Of a DNA stretch of 64,000 nt, positions 34,074 through 42,029 are shown in pieces. The notes below the pieces were generated by a model. The model searched no databases. It saw only the letters and a program-made list of their open reading frames with translations, and was not told the DNA's origin. The stretch lies in the NCBI GenBank assembly GCA_900471515.1, contig UCFC01000035.1, positions 156,660-220,659 of the forward strand, in the 5' to 3' direction. Position 1 is the first letter of the stretch. Each line of letters opens with the position of its first letter. The position numbers and the translations under genes are program-made. This DNA comes from Hyphomicrobiales bacterium. GTDB lineage: Bacteria > Pseudomonadota > Alphaproteobacteria > Rhizobiales > Rhizobiaceae.

Positions 34074-34808
34074 TCAGAGCTGGGCAAGGCCGCCGTCGAC
34101 GGCGACTTCGCTGGCGGTCATGAAGCTGCTGTCCGGCGAGGCGAGAAAGGCGGCCGCCGCGCCGATCTCGGCCGGATCGGCCATGCGCTGGAGCGGCGTC
34201 ATCGCGGCGAAGACCTTCTGGCCCTCCTCGCCCAGCGCCTCCTTGGCGAGTTCGGTCGCCGTCGCTCCGGGCGACAGCACGTTGACGCGGATGCCGGTCC
34301 CCTTCAGGTCCTCCGCCCAGCTTCGCGCGAGGTTGCGCACCGCCGCCTTGCTCGCGCTATAGGCGCTGAACGCCGGCGCGCCCGTGGTGCCGGCGCTCGA
34401 TCCCGTCAGGATGACGGAACCGCCAGCCCCCATCAGCGGCAACGCCTTCTGGACGGTGAAGATCGTGCCCTTCACATTGGTGTCGAAGGTCTCGTCAATA
34501 TGCTCGGCGGTGATCTGGCCGAGCGGCAGCGGGCTTCCCGCCCCGGCATTGGCAAAGACGATGTCGAGCGTTCCGCGCTCGGCCTTCACCGCCGCATAGA
34601 GCCGGTCGAGGTCGTCAGGATCGGAGACCGAGCCCTTCACCGCGCGGGCGTTCGGCCCGAGTTCGGCGACAGCGGCATCGAGCGCTTCCTGCCGCCGGCC
34701 GAAAATATAGACGAAGGCGCCCTCCTCGATGAAACGCTTCGCCGCCGCGCGGCCGATGCCGGTCGCGCCGCCGGTGATCACGGCTGTCTTTCCATTCAGT
34801 CTGGTCAT
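34074..34808 (-). CDS. SDR-family oxidoreductase
   Basis: A 244-residue classical short-chain dehydrogenase: TGGATGIGRA (cofactor motif TGxxxGxG, ~12-21), NAGAG, the catalytic Ser in LTGSSAGTTG and YSASKAAVRNLARSWA with the YxxxK pair, and SPGATATE. The GRRQEALDAA segment after strand 2 suggests NADP(H). The substrate is unknown. It is divergent from an HxlR regulator, an arrangement typical of HxlR-controlled redox enzymes that respond to quinones or electrophiles. The truncated F420-reductase-like gene lies directly downstream. Confidence 0.9.
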   Translation of the reverse strand: MTRLNGKTAVITGGATGIGRAAAKRFIEEGAFVYIFGRRQEALDAAVAELGPNARAVKGSVSDPDDLDRLYAAVKAERGTLDIVFANAGAGSPLPLGQITAEHIDETFDTNVKGTIFTVQKALPLMGAGGSVILTGSSAGTTGAPAFSAYSASKAAVRNLARSWAEDLKGTGIRVNVLSPGATATELAKEALGEEGQKVFAAMTPLQRMADPAEIGAAAAFLASPDSSFMTASEVAVDGGLAQL

Positions 34809-34851
34809 GCTGTGCTTCCTCTGTTGGGGTTGCACTGACCTAAGAGGGTGA

Positions 34852-34888
34852 TTACCTAGCCACAAGTATGCACCATTTGGTAAGTATG
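34852..34888. promoter_or_regulatory. Operator-like repeats between SDR and HxlR genes
   Basis: The short gap contains TTACC...GGTAA (34852-34856 and 34879-34883) and two AAGTATG direct repeats 18 bp apart, ending just before the HxlR start. It is a candidate HxlR binding site controlling both genes. Confidence 0.4.
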
Positions 34889-34895
34889 GAAAAAA

Positions 34896-35297
34896 ATGAG
34901 CGAATCCTCCGACAACTGCGAAACCTCTCCCAACTGCGGCCTCGGCTATTCCCACGGCCTCGCCGTCACGCTTCGCATCATCGCCGGCAAGTGGAAGCCG
35001 CTGATCCTCTATTTCCTTCTCGACGGTCCGAAGCGGTACGGAGAGCTGAAGCGCGCGATCGAGGGCGTCAGCGACAAGGTGCTGATCCAGCAGCTGAAGG
35101 AGCTGGAGGCCGACTGCGTGCTGGTGCGCACCGACTATCACGAAGTGCCGCCGCGCGTGGATTACACGCTGACCCCGCTCGGCCGCAGCCTGGCCGCCGC
35201 GATCGTGCCGCTCTGCACCTGGGGAACCCAGAACATGGCGCAAGTGCAGCTCATCTTTGCCGGGCGCGACGCCCAGCTTGCGCAGGATGCCGGATGA
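34896..35297 (+). CDS. HxlR-family transcriptional regulator
   Basis: A 133-residue winged-helix regulator of the HxlR/MarR-like group. Family blocks are AVTLRIIAGKWKPLILYFLLDGPKRYGELKRAIEGVSDKVLIQQLKELEADC (residues ~23-75, helix-turn-helix and recognition helix) and PPRVDYTLTPLGRSL (wing). Cys residues near the N-terminus (NCETSPNCGLGYS) could sense oxidants or electrophiles, as in HypR/YodB. It probably represses the divergent SDR gene and itself. Confidence 0.9.
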   Translation: MSESSDNCETSPNCGLGYSHGLAVTLRIIAGKWKPLILYFLLDGPKRYGELKRAIEGVSDKVLIQQLKELEADCVLVRTDYHEVPPRVDYTLTPLGRSLAAAIVPLCTWGTQNMAQVQLIFAGRDAQLAQDAG

Positions 35298-35309
35298 GCG
35301 TGGGGTCAT

Positions 35310-35339
35310 TGCCAATCTTTGCCAATTTATGCCATACTT
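35310..35339. promoter_or_regulatory. Three 10-bp tandem repeats upstream of parD
   Basis: TGCCAATCTT, TGCCAATTTA and TGCCATACTT follow one another without gaps, one helical turn each, ending 19 bp before the parD start. They are a likely ParD autoregulatory operator. Confidence 0.5.
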
Positions 35340-35358
35340 TCCACATGAGGTGATCGAT

Positions 35359-35610
35359 ATGGCAACCATGAACGTCTCCCTGCCCGACCCGATGAAGGAA
35401 TGGGTGGAAGCCCAGACGAAGACCGGGCGTTACAGCAACGCAAGCGATTATGTCCGCGATCTGATCCGGCGCGATCAGGAGCGCGCGGACAAGCTGGCGG
35501 ACCTGCAGCGGCTTGTCGCGGAAGGTCTGGCGAGCGGCGTCAGCGACCGCTCGAAGGAAGATATTCTCCAGGCCGCGCGTGAACGCCTGGCCGCCGGCCG
35601 GGCATCCTGA
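35359..35610 (+). CDS. parD: ParD-family antitoxin (toxin gene lost)
   Basis: An 83-residue ribbon-helix-helix antitoxin: MATMNVSLPDPMKEWVEAQ is the DNA-binding strand and first helix, YSNASDYVRDLIRRDQER the second helix, and the C-terminal helical part (KLADLQRLVAEGLASGVS) would wrap the toxin. ATG at the GAGG-TGATCGAT spacing. A full parE does not follow; only its last 17 codons remain. The antitoxin is thus an orphan that may still act in trans. Confidence 0.88.
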   Translation: MATMNVSLPDPMKEWVEAQTKTGRYSNASDYVRDLIRRDQERADKLADLQRLVAEGLASGVSDRSKEDILQAARERLAAGRAS

Positions 35611-35660
35611 TCGCCCGCGTTCTGCACGGCAGGCAGGATTGGCAAGGTCTTTTCAGCTAG
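35607..35660 (+). pseudogene. Remnant of parE toxin C-terminus
   Basis: Directly overlapping the parD stop, the +1 frame reads LIARVLHGRQDWQGLFS and stops. This is the characteristic end of RelE/ParE toxins (VxRVLHGxRD...L). The preceding ~75 codons expected for ParE are absent, so an internal deletion has joined the parD stop to the toxin's last codons. Confidence 0.6.
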
Positions 35661-35697
35661 GACCGGCGCGATCTTTCAAGTCCGCTCCCAGCCGCTC

Positions 35698-38235
35698 CTA
35701 AACCAGATAGACGAGCTCTTTGATTTCAAATCGGTCCTGCTCGACGATCCGGTGAAGCCCTTCCGCGTATCGGCCGCGAACCCACGTGCCGTCCGAGCGG
35801 AAGGTCCAGAAAACGTTCTTGTATTCCCGGTGCTGGACGCGCGCCTTCTCCACATTGCGGTCTGAATTCAGGCGCCCGGTTTCCCCGTCGTCCTTGATCT
35901 CGATCAGAGCCACCGTGTCGGGTGTCGCCCTTCCGTTGACGCCCACCACGAAATCGGGGAAGAACCGGTGCCCTGAAGGCAGGATCAGGCGGGTCGCCCA
36001 GGTTTCGTTTTCCGGGTTGCGCAGCCACCATTTAACGGTGCCGGTCGTATCCGCATCGAGAAACCGGGCGAAATCGCGCTCCTCATTGTTCAGGCGCTCC
36101 GGAAAGACGCCATATGCGCCCTTGGCCGCCGCCGGCAAACCGTCCGGCCCAAGATAATGGTCCGGCACCGGTTCGCTGGCATCGACGCGAACCTGCCTCG
36201 CCTGCGCGGTCTTGATCGCGTCCTTCAGCGTCTCCGGCTCCATCATGGCCGCGAGATCGATGGCGCGGCGCAAATCTCTTTCCTCAGCCTCGATCCCGCG
36301 GTCGTCGACGATCTGGCGCAGCGCCCGCACCAGGGCCGGCTTCAGCAGCCTGGGGTCGATACTGTCGTTGAAATTGAAAGCCAGCTGCGCCTGCTCGGCG
36401 ATGCGCGCGTTGGACAGCCGCAGTCGAAGATCGATCGTCTCCAGGTTCTCAGAGGAGAACAGGCTTTTCAGGTCCATATGCGCCTTGGACAGCTTGCGCT
36501 GCAGGAGCGCGATTACATCGGCGCTGCGGCAGAATTCCCGAGCGATGTCGTCAACCAGATCGTTGAGCCTGGAGGGGTCCGGCGGCAGTTCCCGCAGCAG
36601 TGCTTTCGGAAGGTCGAGATCGCTGCGCAACGCATATCGCCGCATGACGACCCTCGGCTCGGCCGCCGGAAGACCGGCACGACGTTCCACCTCCGGCAGA
36701 TTGCCGAATAGCGGCGTCTGCACCATGCGCTGCCAGCTCTCGCCTTTCACGATCGCCGCATCCTGCTCAGCATCGGGCATGTCGCGCACGTCGTGGCGCA
36801 CGATACCGTGGTCGATCAGCAGGGCCAGACGCGTTTGCCGCTCTTCCGGCGTTGCCGGCGGGCGGATGACGTATTCGCTCTGCCCATTGCCGTCATCCAC
36901 CTCCATCTTCGCCGGCGCGCCATCGACCTCGTAAATGTCCAGCCTGTCGGTCAGCATTTCGATGCTGGAGCGCACGGCCTTCAATTCCTCGACAGCCGCC
37001 TCCAGGCCGAGCTGCAGATTAGGATCGGTCAGAAGCACATAGCCGTTGTCCAGGATCGGATCGCTCTTGTGGATCTTCCGCACGAGGGGATGCACGCGCA
37101 TGATGCGGCCTACGATCTGCAGGCCGAATTCCTTGCCCCGGTTGGGCCGCACGGAAACCAGCGTCCAGGCGCGCGGGGCGTCGAAACCCGTCGCAACCGC
37201 CACCTTGAAGATCAGCACATGCTTGTCGGGGTCGTAAGCCAGCGTGTGGAAATCAGGGTCCGGTTCGCCTGACGTGTGCGTGGCGATGGCATCTTCCGCG
37301 ACGCCGATTTCGATCAGCTTGTCGCGAACCCGCTTGACCGGGTCGTCGCCGCCTTTGCCCTGGTCTTCGACCTGGACCAGCATCAGCGGCGATACGGCAA
37401 TCCCGTGTTCGGCCAGGCGCGCCTTGACCCTCATGTGCTGGGTCCATGCGGCCTGCAGCGTCGCCTGCTCGTGGTCGATCAGCTTTTCGTCGCCTTCGTT
37501 GAAGCGAATGACGCCGAGCTTCAGGCCGACCTTGTTGAGACCCGCATCGACGACATCGTCGCGCGCCACGGTATAACGGCTCGCGACTTCGATCCCCGCC
37601 TTCTTCTCGAAAGCTTCCAGCTTGTCGTCGTTCGGCGTCGCCGTCGCCAGGATCGTGAAATCGGGGCGGATGTGCTCGAGAAAGAAATCCGCCGCCACGG
37701 CCGCCGAGGCACCGAAGTTGAGATGGGCCTCATCGATGACGGCGCCGATAAAGAAGCCGCCGGCGCGCAGGTTCGCCAGCATGTCGTCAAAGGAAAGCGA
37801 CGATTCCGACGAGCGGCGCACCTTGCGGGCATCCTTGTTGCTCGCCGCCACCGCAGCCCAGGTCTGCACGAAAACGTCACCGTCCCGGCTGCCGGTCGAT
37901 TCCCGGTCCCGGTTGAGATCGCGCACCCTCAAAGAACCGCACTGCTCCACCAGGGCTTCGCGCGTCTGCGCGACAAGCCCGGCATAGGGTGCGAACCAGA
38001 ACCACACGGTCGGGCGCGAAAGCGATCCCCGCATCCCTTCCAGCACACGCCCAAGCATCAGTGTCTTGCCGGAACCCGTCGGGCTCTGCAGCAGCGTGAC
38101 CGCGCTTTTCAAGGCGATCTGGCCGCGGTTACCGGGCGCCCGGTCGTGCATGGCCGCAACGCGCGCAATCACCCCTTTGATACCGTCAACCGCCCTTTGC
38201 TGGAATTCGGCAAGCGAGTGGCGCGTTTCGCTCAT
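35698..38235 (-). CDS. res: Type III restriction enzyme, Res (helicase-nuclease) subunit
   Basis: ATP-dependent translocase and endonuclease of a type III restriction-modification system. The 845-residue chain has a superfamily 2 helicase core: Walker A LLQSPTGSGKTLMLG near 50, VIDEAH (DEAH-like, motif II) near 165, ATATP (motif III), and FKVAVATGFDAPRAWTLVSVRP plus GRIMRVHP (motifs V, VI). The C-terminal nuclease shows HRFFPDFVVGV ... VALIEIKDDGETG, a PD-(D/E)xK arrangement. It overlaps mod by four bases (ATGA), so the two are cotranslated. The reading frame is intact and the system looks functional. Confidence 0.93.
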   Translation of the reverse strand: MSETRHSLAEFQQRAVDGIKGVIARVAAMHDRAPGNRGQIALKSAVTLLQSPTGSGKTLMLGRVLEGMRGSLSRPTVWFWFAPYAGLVAQTREALVEQCGSLRVRDLNRDRESTGSRDGDVFVQTWAAVAASNKDARKVRRSSESSLSFDDMLANLRAGGFFIGAVIDEAHLNFGASAAVAADFFLEHIRPDFTILATATPNDDKLEAFEKKAGIEVASRYTVARDDVVDAGLNKVGLKLGVIRFNEGDEKLIDHEQATLQAAWTQHMRVKARLAEHGIAVSPLMLVQVEDQGKGGDDPVKRVRDKLIEIGVAEDAIATHTSGEPDPDFHTLAYDPDKHVLIFKVAVATGFDAPRAWTLVSVRPNRGKEFGLQIVGRIMRVHPLVRKIHKSDPILDNGYVLLTDPNLQLGLEAAVEELKAVRSSIEMLTDRLDIYEVDGAPAKMEVDDGNGQSEYVIRPPATPEERQTRLALLIDHGIVRHDVRDMPDAEQDAAIVKGESWQRMVQTPLFGNLPEVERRAGLPAAEPRVVMRRYALRSDLDLPKALLRELPPDPSRLNDLVDDIAREFCRSADVIALLQRKLSKAHMDLKSLFSSENLETIDLRLRLSNARIAEQAQLAFNFNDSIDPRLLKPALVRALRQIVDDRGIEAEERDLRRAIDLAAMMEPETLKDAIKTAQARQVRVDASEPVPDHYLGPDGLPAAAKGAYGVFPERLNNEERDFARFLDADTTGTVKWWLRNPENETWATRLILPSGHRFFPDFVVGVNGRATPDTVALIEIKDDGETGRLNSDRNVEKARVQHREYKNVFWTFRSDGTWVRGRYAEGLHRIVEQDRFEIKELVYLV

Positions 38236-40010
38236 TGCTGGAAGCCCTTTACCAAAGTTTCGCGCACGGAGCGGATGTCGAAGGCACCGCTGTCGAGATG
38301 CTGGGCAATCAGCCCCGGCGCCCAGGCGTAGACGAAGAGATTGTGGCGTTCGCGGCCCTTCAGCCAGGAAACCAGCGCCGGGTCGAAACGGTCGACAAGC
38401 ACAAGCGTCACCGCCTCCCCTTCATGCACGTTATAGGGCAGTTCCGCGTTGTAACGCGTCAGGGGAAGGTCGTGCAGCGCCTCCAGCGCCGTCCATGCGT
38501 CAGCCGGGGCGAGATCGTAGTCGATATCTTCGAAGAGCATGTCCTTGGTGCGCAGATAGGCGAAATCCGCCGCCAGATCAGCATATTTCGGGTCTTCACT
38601 GGCGTTGAGCAGACGAATGCGCTCGGCCGTCACATCACGGCAGAGGTTCTTTTCAGGCTCATCGATCGTCTTTTCGGTGGAGGAAACGACGATGAACCGG
38701 CGATCCCCGCCGTCCTCTGCGTTCAACTCCATTACCGCTTGTGCTGTCGTAGCGGAGCCGGCAAAAAAATCAAGCACAAGGTCGCCGGCAATTGTGGATT
38801 GGCGCAGCAGTTCACGTATCAAAGAGACGGGTTTGGCGTAGTTAAACATAGATGCGCCGAAGATATTTCGAACTTCCTTTGTGCCTTCTCCGGTGAGGCC
38901 GGATCTCAAGTAAAGCCTGCCCTCATCTTCAGCGATGTGGCTCAAACGCTCTATCCAGCTAGAAACAGGCTTAGTAGCCTGCTTTAGCTCCTTTATGTAC
39001 AACTTCTTGCGAACACTTCCCAAACCAATCGTGCGCCCCACCCAGAAGTCAAGGTCAGGCAGATCTTCGCGTAAATAGGGGTGCGCTTTCTTCTCCCTTA
39101 TTGCGCAGAGCAAATCATCCTTTGTCTCAAAGCGCTCTGTTTCGTCGGGCCTGGAAAACAGAATGGCACCATCCTCAAACATATCCTCAAATGATGCACC
39201 GCGTGACGAGCCGGAGCTCCGCATTTGAAATGCCCATGTTCTGTCTGGATTGCAGGGATACCAGACATCTTCCAATGGATGCTTGAGAGGAAAATACCCG
39301 TTCGGCCTTTCAAAGCGGGTCTTACTCTGCTGGAGAGTGACACTTGTCCACGGGCCGCGTAAGTCTTCTTCAGTGCCAGAGTACTTTTCCAAGTCCGGTG
39401 AGGTGCCACCGAAGCGGAATCGGCCCTTACCGAAAGCGAGTACATATTCATTGTCTTGACTGAAATATGGACCTTCGCCCCGCGTACCCGCACGAGTACG
39501 CCAGACGAATGCGCCTATTTTCATCCCCGGCAGAGCCTCGTCCATCAACAATTCCAGCAGCGCGCGCTGCTCGTCGTTGATCGACACTAAAATCACGCCG
39601 TCCTCGGTCAGAAGATCGCGCGCCAGTGTCAGCCGGCGATAGAGAAATTCCAGCCACGTCGATTGGCGAAACCGGTTGTCGGCGTCCATGTAGCGGTCGT
39701 TGTAGACCCAGTCCTTGTTGCCGGTATTGTAAGGCGGATCGATATAGATGCACTTGACTTTGCCGGCATGGGTCATGCGCAGCCAGCGCAGGGCGTCGTA
39801 ATTGTCGCCCTCTATCACCAGGTTCTTCCAGGGCGCCGGCTTGTCGGAGAGTTCGGGGACGATTTCGCAGGCAATGAAATTTTCGTCGACTGCAGCGTCC
39901 GCTTCCAGTTCGTCCCGCTCCCATACAAGACCCAGCTTCTTTGTCCGGTCCCGTTTTTCGAGAAGCTCGATCAGCTGCGATTTGGTAAGATCGTCGTACT
40001 TTCCCGGCAT
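38232..40010 (-). CDS. mod: Type III DNA methyltransferase, Mod subunit
   Basis: Recognises the DNA site and methylates adenine for self-protection. The 592-residue protein has motif IV DPPYNTGNKDWVYNDRYMD near 97 before the SAM motif I DFFAGSATTAQAVMELN near 415, the beta-class order of type III Mod proteins. Between them lies the target recognition domain (~175-390). The stretch encoding this domain (about 38800-39480) is clearly poorer in GC than both ends of the gene, which suggests that it was exchanged by recombination. It begins about 145 bp from the divergent toxin-antitoxin operon. The N-terminal LTKSQLIELLEKRDRTKKLGLVWERD is usual for the family. Confidence 0.94.
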   Translation of the reverse strand: MPGKYDDLTKSQLIELLEKRDRTKKLGLVWERDELEADAAVDENFIACEIVPELSDKPAPWKNLVIEGDNYDALRWLRMTHAGKVKCIYIDPPYNTGNKDWVYNDRYMDADNRFRQSTWLEFLYRRLTLARDLLTEDGVILVSINDEQRALLELLMDEALPGMKIGAFVWRTRAGTRGEGPYFSQDNEYVLAFGKGRFRFGGTSPDLEKYSGTEEDLRGPWTSVTLQQSKTRFERPNGYFPLKHPLEDVWYPCNPDRTWAFQMRSSGSSRGASFEDMFEDGAILFSRPDETERFETKDDLLCAIREKKAHPYLREDLPDLDFWVGRTIGLGSVRKKLYIKELKQATKPVSSWIERLSHIAEDEGRLYLRSGLTGEGTKEVRNIFGASMFNYAKPVSLIRELLRQSTIAGDLVLDFFAGSATTAQAVMELNAEDGGDRRFIVVSSTEKTIDEPEKNLCRDVTAERIRLLNASEDPKYADLAADFAYLRTKDMLFEDIDYDLAPADAWTALEALHDLPLTRYNAELPYNVHEGEAVTLVLVDRFDPALVSWLKGRERHNLFVYAWAPGLIAQHLDSGAFDIRSVRETLVKGFQQ

Positions 40011-40135
40011 CGAAGTCTTTCTGCGTCTGTCGTCTGGCCTTTCCCTTTAGCCCGTTCGTTCGGGCAGCGAAAGTCGCGGCAATGATGAAAGGCAAGCCAT
40101 GCAACCAAATTGCGCGAGCATGGTCTTTGAAGGCG

Positions 40136-40166
40136 TTGACACCGAAACAACTGAATGGACTATAGC
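40136..40166 (+). promoter_or_regulatory. Promoter of the DUF433/PIN-like operon
   Basis: TTGACA at 40136-40141 with TATAGC at 40161-40166 (19-bp spacer). The predicted transcript would begin near 40172, so the antitoxin may start at the ATG at 40170 or be leaderless. Weakly supported. Confidence 0.35.
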
Positions 40167-40871
40167 CGTATGGAAACAGATAACTTGATCGGTGTCGGCC
40201 TCTACACGCCCGCGGAAGCTGGCAAATTGCTGCGCATTTCGCCTGCCAAGCTGTCGCGCTGGCTGCGAGGCCACCGAATCGGAAACAAATTCTATCCGCC
40301 TTTATGGACACCGGAAATCTCGCTCGGCGACGACCGGATTTTCCTGGGGTTTCGCGATCTCATGGAGGCTCGCGTTGCCGGTGCTTTCATCGCAGCCGGC
40401 GTGTCGGCCATCAGGGTGCGGGCGGCAATCAATGTAGCCGCAGAGGTAATCGGGCAGGCCCGGCCGCTATCGACTAACCGTTTTCGCACCGACGGCCGTG
40501 AAATCTTCCTTCATATCATCGAAGAGGATGAGGATGGCGAGCAGCGCGAGCACCTGCTGAACCTTTTCCGGCGCCAGTTTGTATTCAATGGCATTCTTGA
40601 TCCGATCCTGAAAACGGTCGATTTCGGTTCCGACGGAAACCCGCTTATCTGGTGGCCGGGCGGGCGACGGCTCAATGTCATCGTGGATCCCGCCCGTTCA
40701 TTCGGTCAACCGATCGATGCCGCCTCCAGCGTACCAACCGCTGTCCTGGCAGCGGCTGCGAGGCAGGATGGCGGTGTCCGTGGCGCAGCGAAGGCATATG
40801 ATGTCAGCGAAGCTTCCGTTCGTCACGCGGTGGAATTCGAAGCCATGATGGAACAGCGGCTGGCAGCGTGA
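40155..40871 (+). CDS. DUF433-type antitoxin
   Basis: A 238-residue protein with an N-terminal MerR/Xis-like helix-turn-helix (GLYTPAEAGKLLRISPAKLSRWLRGH, about 15-40) and a C-terminal DUF433 helix-turn-helix (AAAARQDGGVRGAAKAYDVSEASVRHAVEFE). It is followed by a PIN-like toxin in GTGA overlap, the gene pair known for VapC45-type systems, so it should be antitoxin and autorepressor. Start uncertain: ATG here or at 40170; neither has a clear ribosome site. It lies divergent from mod, and the pair may stabilise the restriction locus. Confidence 0.8.
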   Translation: MDYSRMETDNLIGVGLYTPAEAGKLLRISPAKLSRWLRGHRIGNKFYPPLWTPEISLGDDRIFLGFRDLMEARVAGAFIAAGVSAIRVRAAINVAAEVIGQARPLSTNRFRTDGREIFLHIIEEDEDGEQREHLLNLFRRQFVFNGILDPILKTVDFGSDGNPLIWWPGGRRLNVIVDPARSFGQPIDAASSVPTAVLAAAARQDGGVRGAAKAYDVSEASVRHAVEFEAMMEQRLAA

Positions 40872-41287
40872 ACGTCTTCTTCGACAACTGCACGTCTCCG
40901 GTTTTTGCCAGCACCCTGCATGGGTTCATTCATCACGACGGCCATAACGCAATTCACATCCGCAATGTATCGGGGCTCCCGAATGGCCGCCACTCAAGAG
41001 ATTTGGAATGGATCGAGCTCTTACGCCGCTCCAATGACGAGTGGATGTTCATTTCAGGCGATGGCCGCGTTCTCAAGAACCCCGCCGAACGTGCCGCGCT
41101 AAGATCAGCCGGGCTGCATGGCTTCATACTGGCTCCCGCCTATCAAAAAACACCACTCAACCAAGTCGCTTCAATACTCGTCTGGCGTTGGCCCGAGATG
41201 CTGCAGATCACGCGTTTGCTCGCGGCACCCTCAATGCATGAGGTGCCGATCAACAAGGGAACGAAAATGCGCGCGCTGCCGATGTAG
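40868..41287 (+). CDS. PIN-like (VapC45-type) toxin
   Basis: A 139-residue protein whose N-terminus MNVFFDNCTSPVFASTLHGF has the first Asp of a PIN-like fold. SRDLEWIELLRRSNDEWMFISGDGRVLKNPAERAALRSAG has the second acidic cluster (SGDGR), and LHGFILAPAYQKTPLNQVASILVWRWPEM completes the domain. This is the pattern of PIN-like DUF5615/VapC45 ribonuclease toxins. It is translated from a GTG overlapping the antitoxin stop. The RNA target is unknown. Confidence 0.82.
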   Translation: MNVFFDNCTSPVFASTLHGFIHHDGHNAIHIRNVSGLPNGRHSRDLEWIELLRRSNDEWMFISGDGRVLKNPAERAALRSAGLHGFILAPAYQKTPLNQVASILVWRWPEMLQITRLLAAPSMHEVPINKGTKMRALPM

Positions 41288-41396
41288 GCGCTCGCGAATT
41301 TCCACTGAAGTCACCTGCACGCGCATCCCCCACCCTCCCCCGTGGCACGCCTCTTGCGTGGTTAACAATACGCCATCCCATCGGGAGTATTGTGTC

Positions 41397-41660
41397 ATGG
41401 AATGGGACACTCCAATCGAATTCGATCCCGTGATCCTGATGTTTCACAATCCGGACAGGGTCCTGTCCGTGCGCACGGCGATCGGGGCGGCCAATGTGCT
41501 GATGACGGAATTCCCCTGCGATGACGGGGAGGAGTTTCTGGCGGCGATCAAGATCTGCCTGGATGTCGTGCAGGGCAAGGCCGACCCGGAAGACCTGAGA
41601 GCGGCGATCATTCGCGCCGCCGCCGAGGCCGGCATTACCGCCATCGCCGTGCTTCATTGA
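41397..41660 (+). CDS. DUF982-domain protein
   Basis: An 87-residue protein of the rhizobial DUF982 family, function unknown. The family pattern is seen in VRTAIGAANVLMTEFPCDDGEEFLAAIKICLDVVQGKADPEDLRAAIIRAAAEAGI. These small proteins occur in many copies in Rhizobium and Agrobacterium genomes, often near mobile or variable genes. CAATAC...GTATTG dyad symmetry around TCCCATCGGGA lies directly upstream and could be an operator. Start: ATG after GGGAGTATT. Confidence 0.75.
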   Translation: MEWDTPIEFDPVILMFHNPDRVLSVRTAIGAANVLMTEFPCDDGEEFLAAIKICLDVVQGKADPEDLRAAIIRAAAEAGITAIAVLH

Positions 41661-42029
41661 TCTGCCCGGCCGGTCCCCGGACCACCGGGGGCGGGAACCG
41701 CCCCCTTGCCGGGCCTTGGTCTCCGCGCCCGCTGCGGCCCAACGCCCGGATTTCGTAAGCGCCGGCCTTCGCCCGCCTATTTCGTAAGCGCGTTTGCCGA
41801 ACGAATTCAGCATCTTGACGCTCGCGCTTACGAACTTACGAAATTGCGCCCCGTCTCCCACTCCCATAGGAATAACGGATCTCCACCTGTATTTCGCCAT
41901 ATCTTCGTAAGTGCGTAAGCGCTTCGACAAGCCATTGAAACCGTTAGGCAAATGCGCTTACGAAGTTTGCGTGTGCAATCGTAAGCGCGTAAGCAGGCAG
42001 GCGGTGCGGCGGCGGTGCGGCTGAAAAAT
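41661..42029. other. Non-coding gap with iteron-like repeats
   Basis: After the DUF982 stop there is a hairpin-rich stretch (CCGGTCCCCGG-like) and then the cluster of CGTAAGC repeats up to the end of the VapE gene. No open frame here has convincing protein character. Confidence 0.6.
41751..41994. repeat. Cluster of CGTAAGC repeats (iteron-like)
   Basis: About nine copies of a CGTAAGC(GC) core in both orientations within 245 bp. Full TTTCGTAAGCGC stands at 41751-41762 and 41780-41791. GCGCTTACGAA (inverted) is at 41824-41834 and 41954-41964. CGTAAG-type copies are at about 41835-41842, 41904-41911, 41914-41922, 41980-41988 and 41988-41994. The cluster directly adjoins the 3' end of a VapE-type helicase gene. 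Candidate roles are a replication origin or operator array of a phage-like element. Confidence 0.6.

Noticed and set aside
41250..41951. A minus-strand frame of 233 codons over the DUF982 gene and the repeat cluster
   Set aside because: It has no domain, and its recurring RLRTY/AYEI-like words are only the translation of the CGTAAGC repeats.
41751..41994. CRISPR array
   Set aside because: The repeats are short (7-12 bp), occur in both orientations and have irregular spacing; no cas gene is present.
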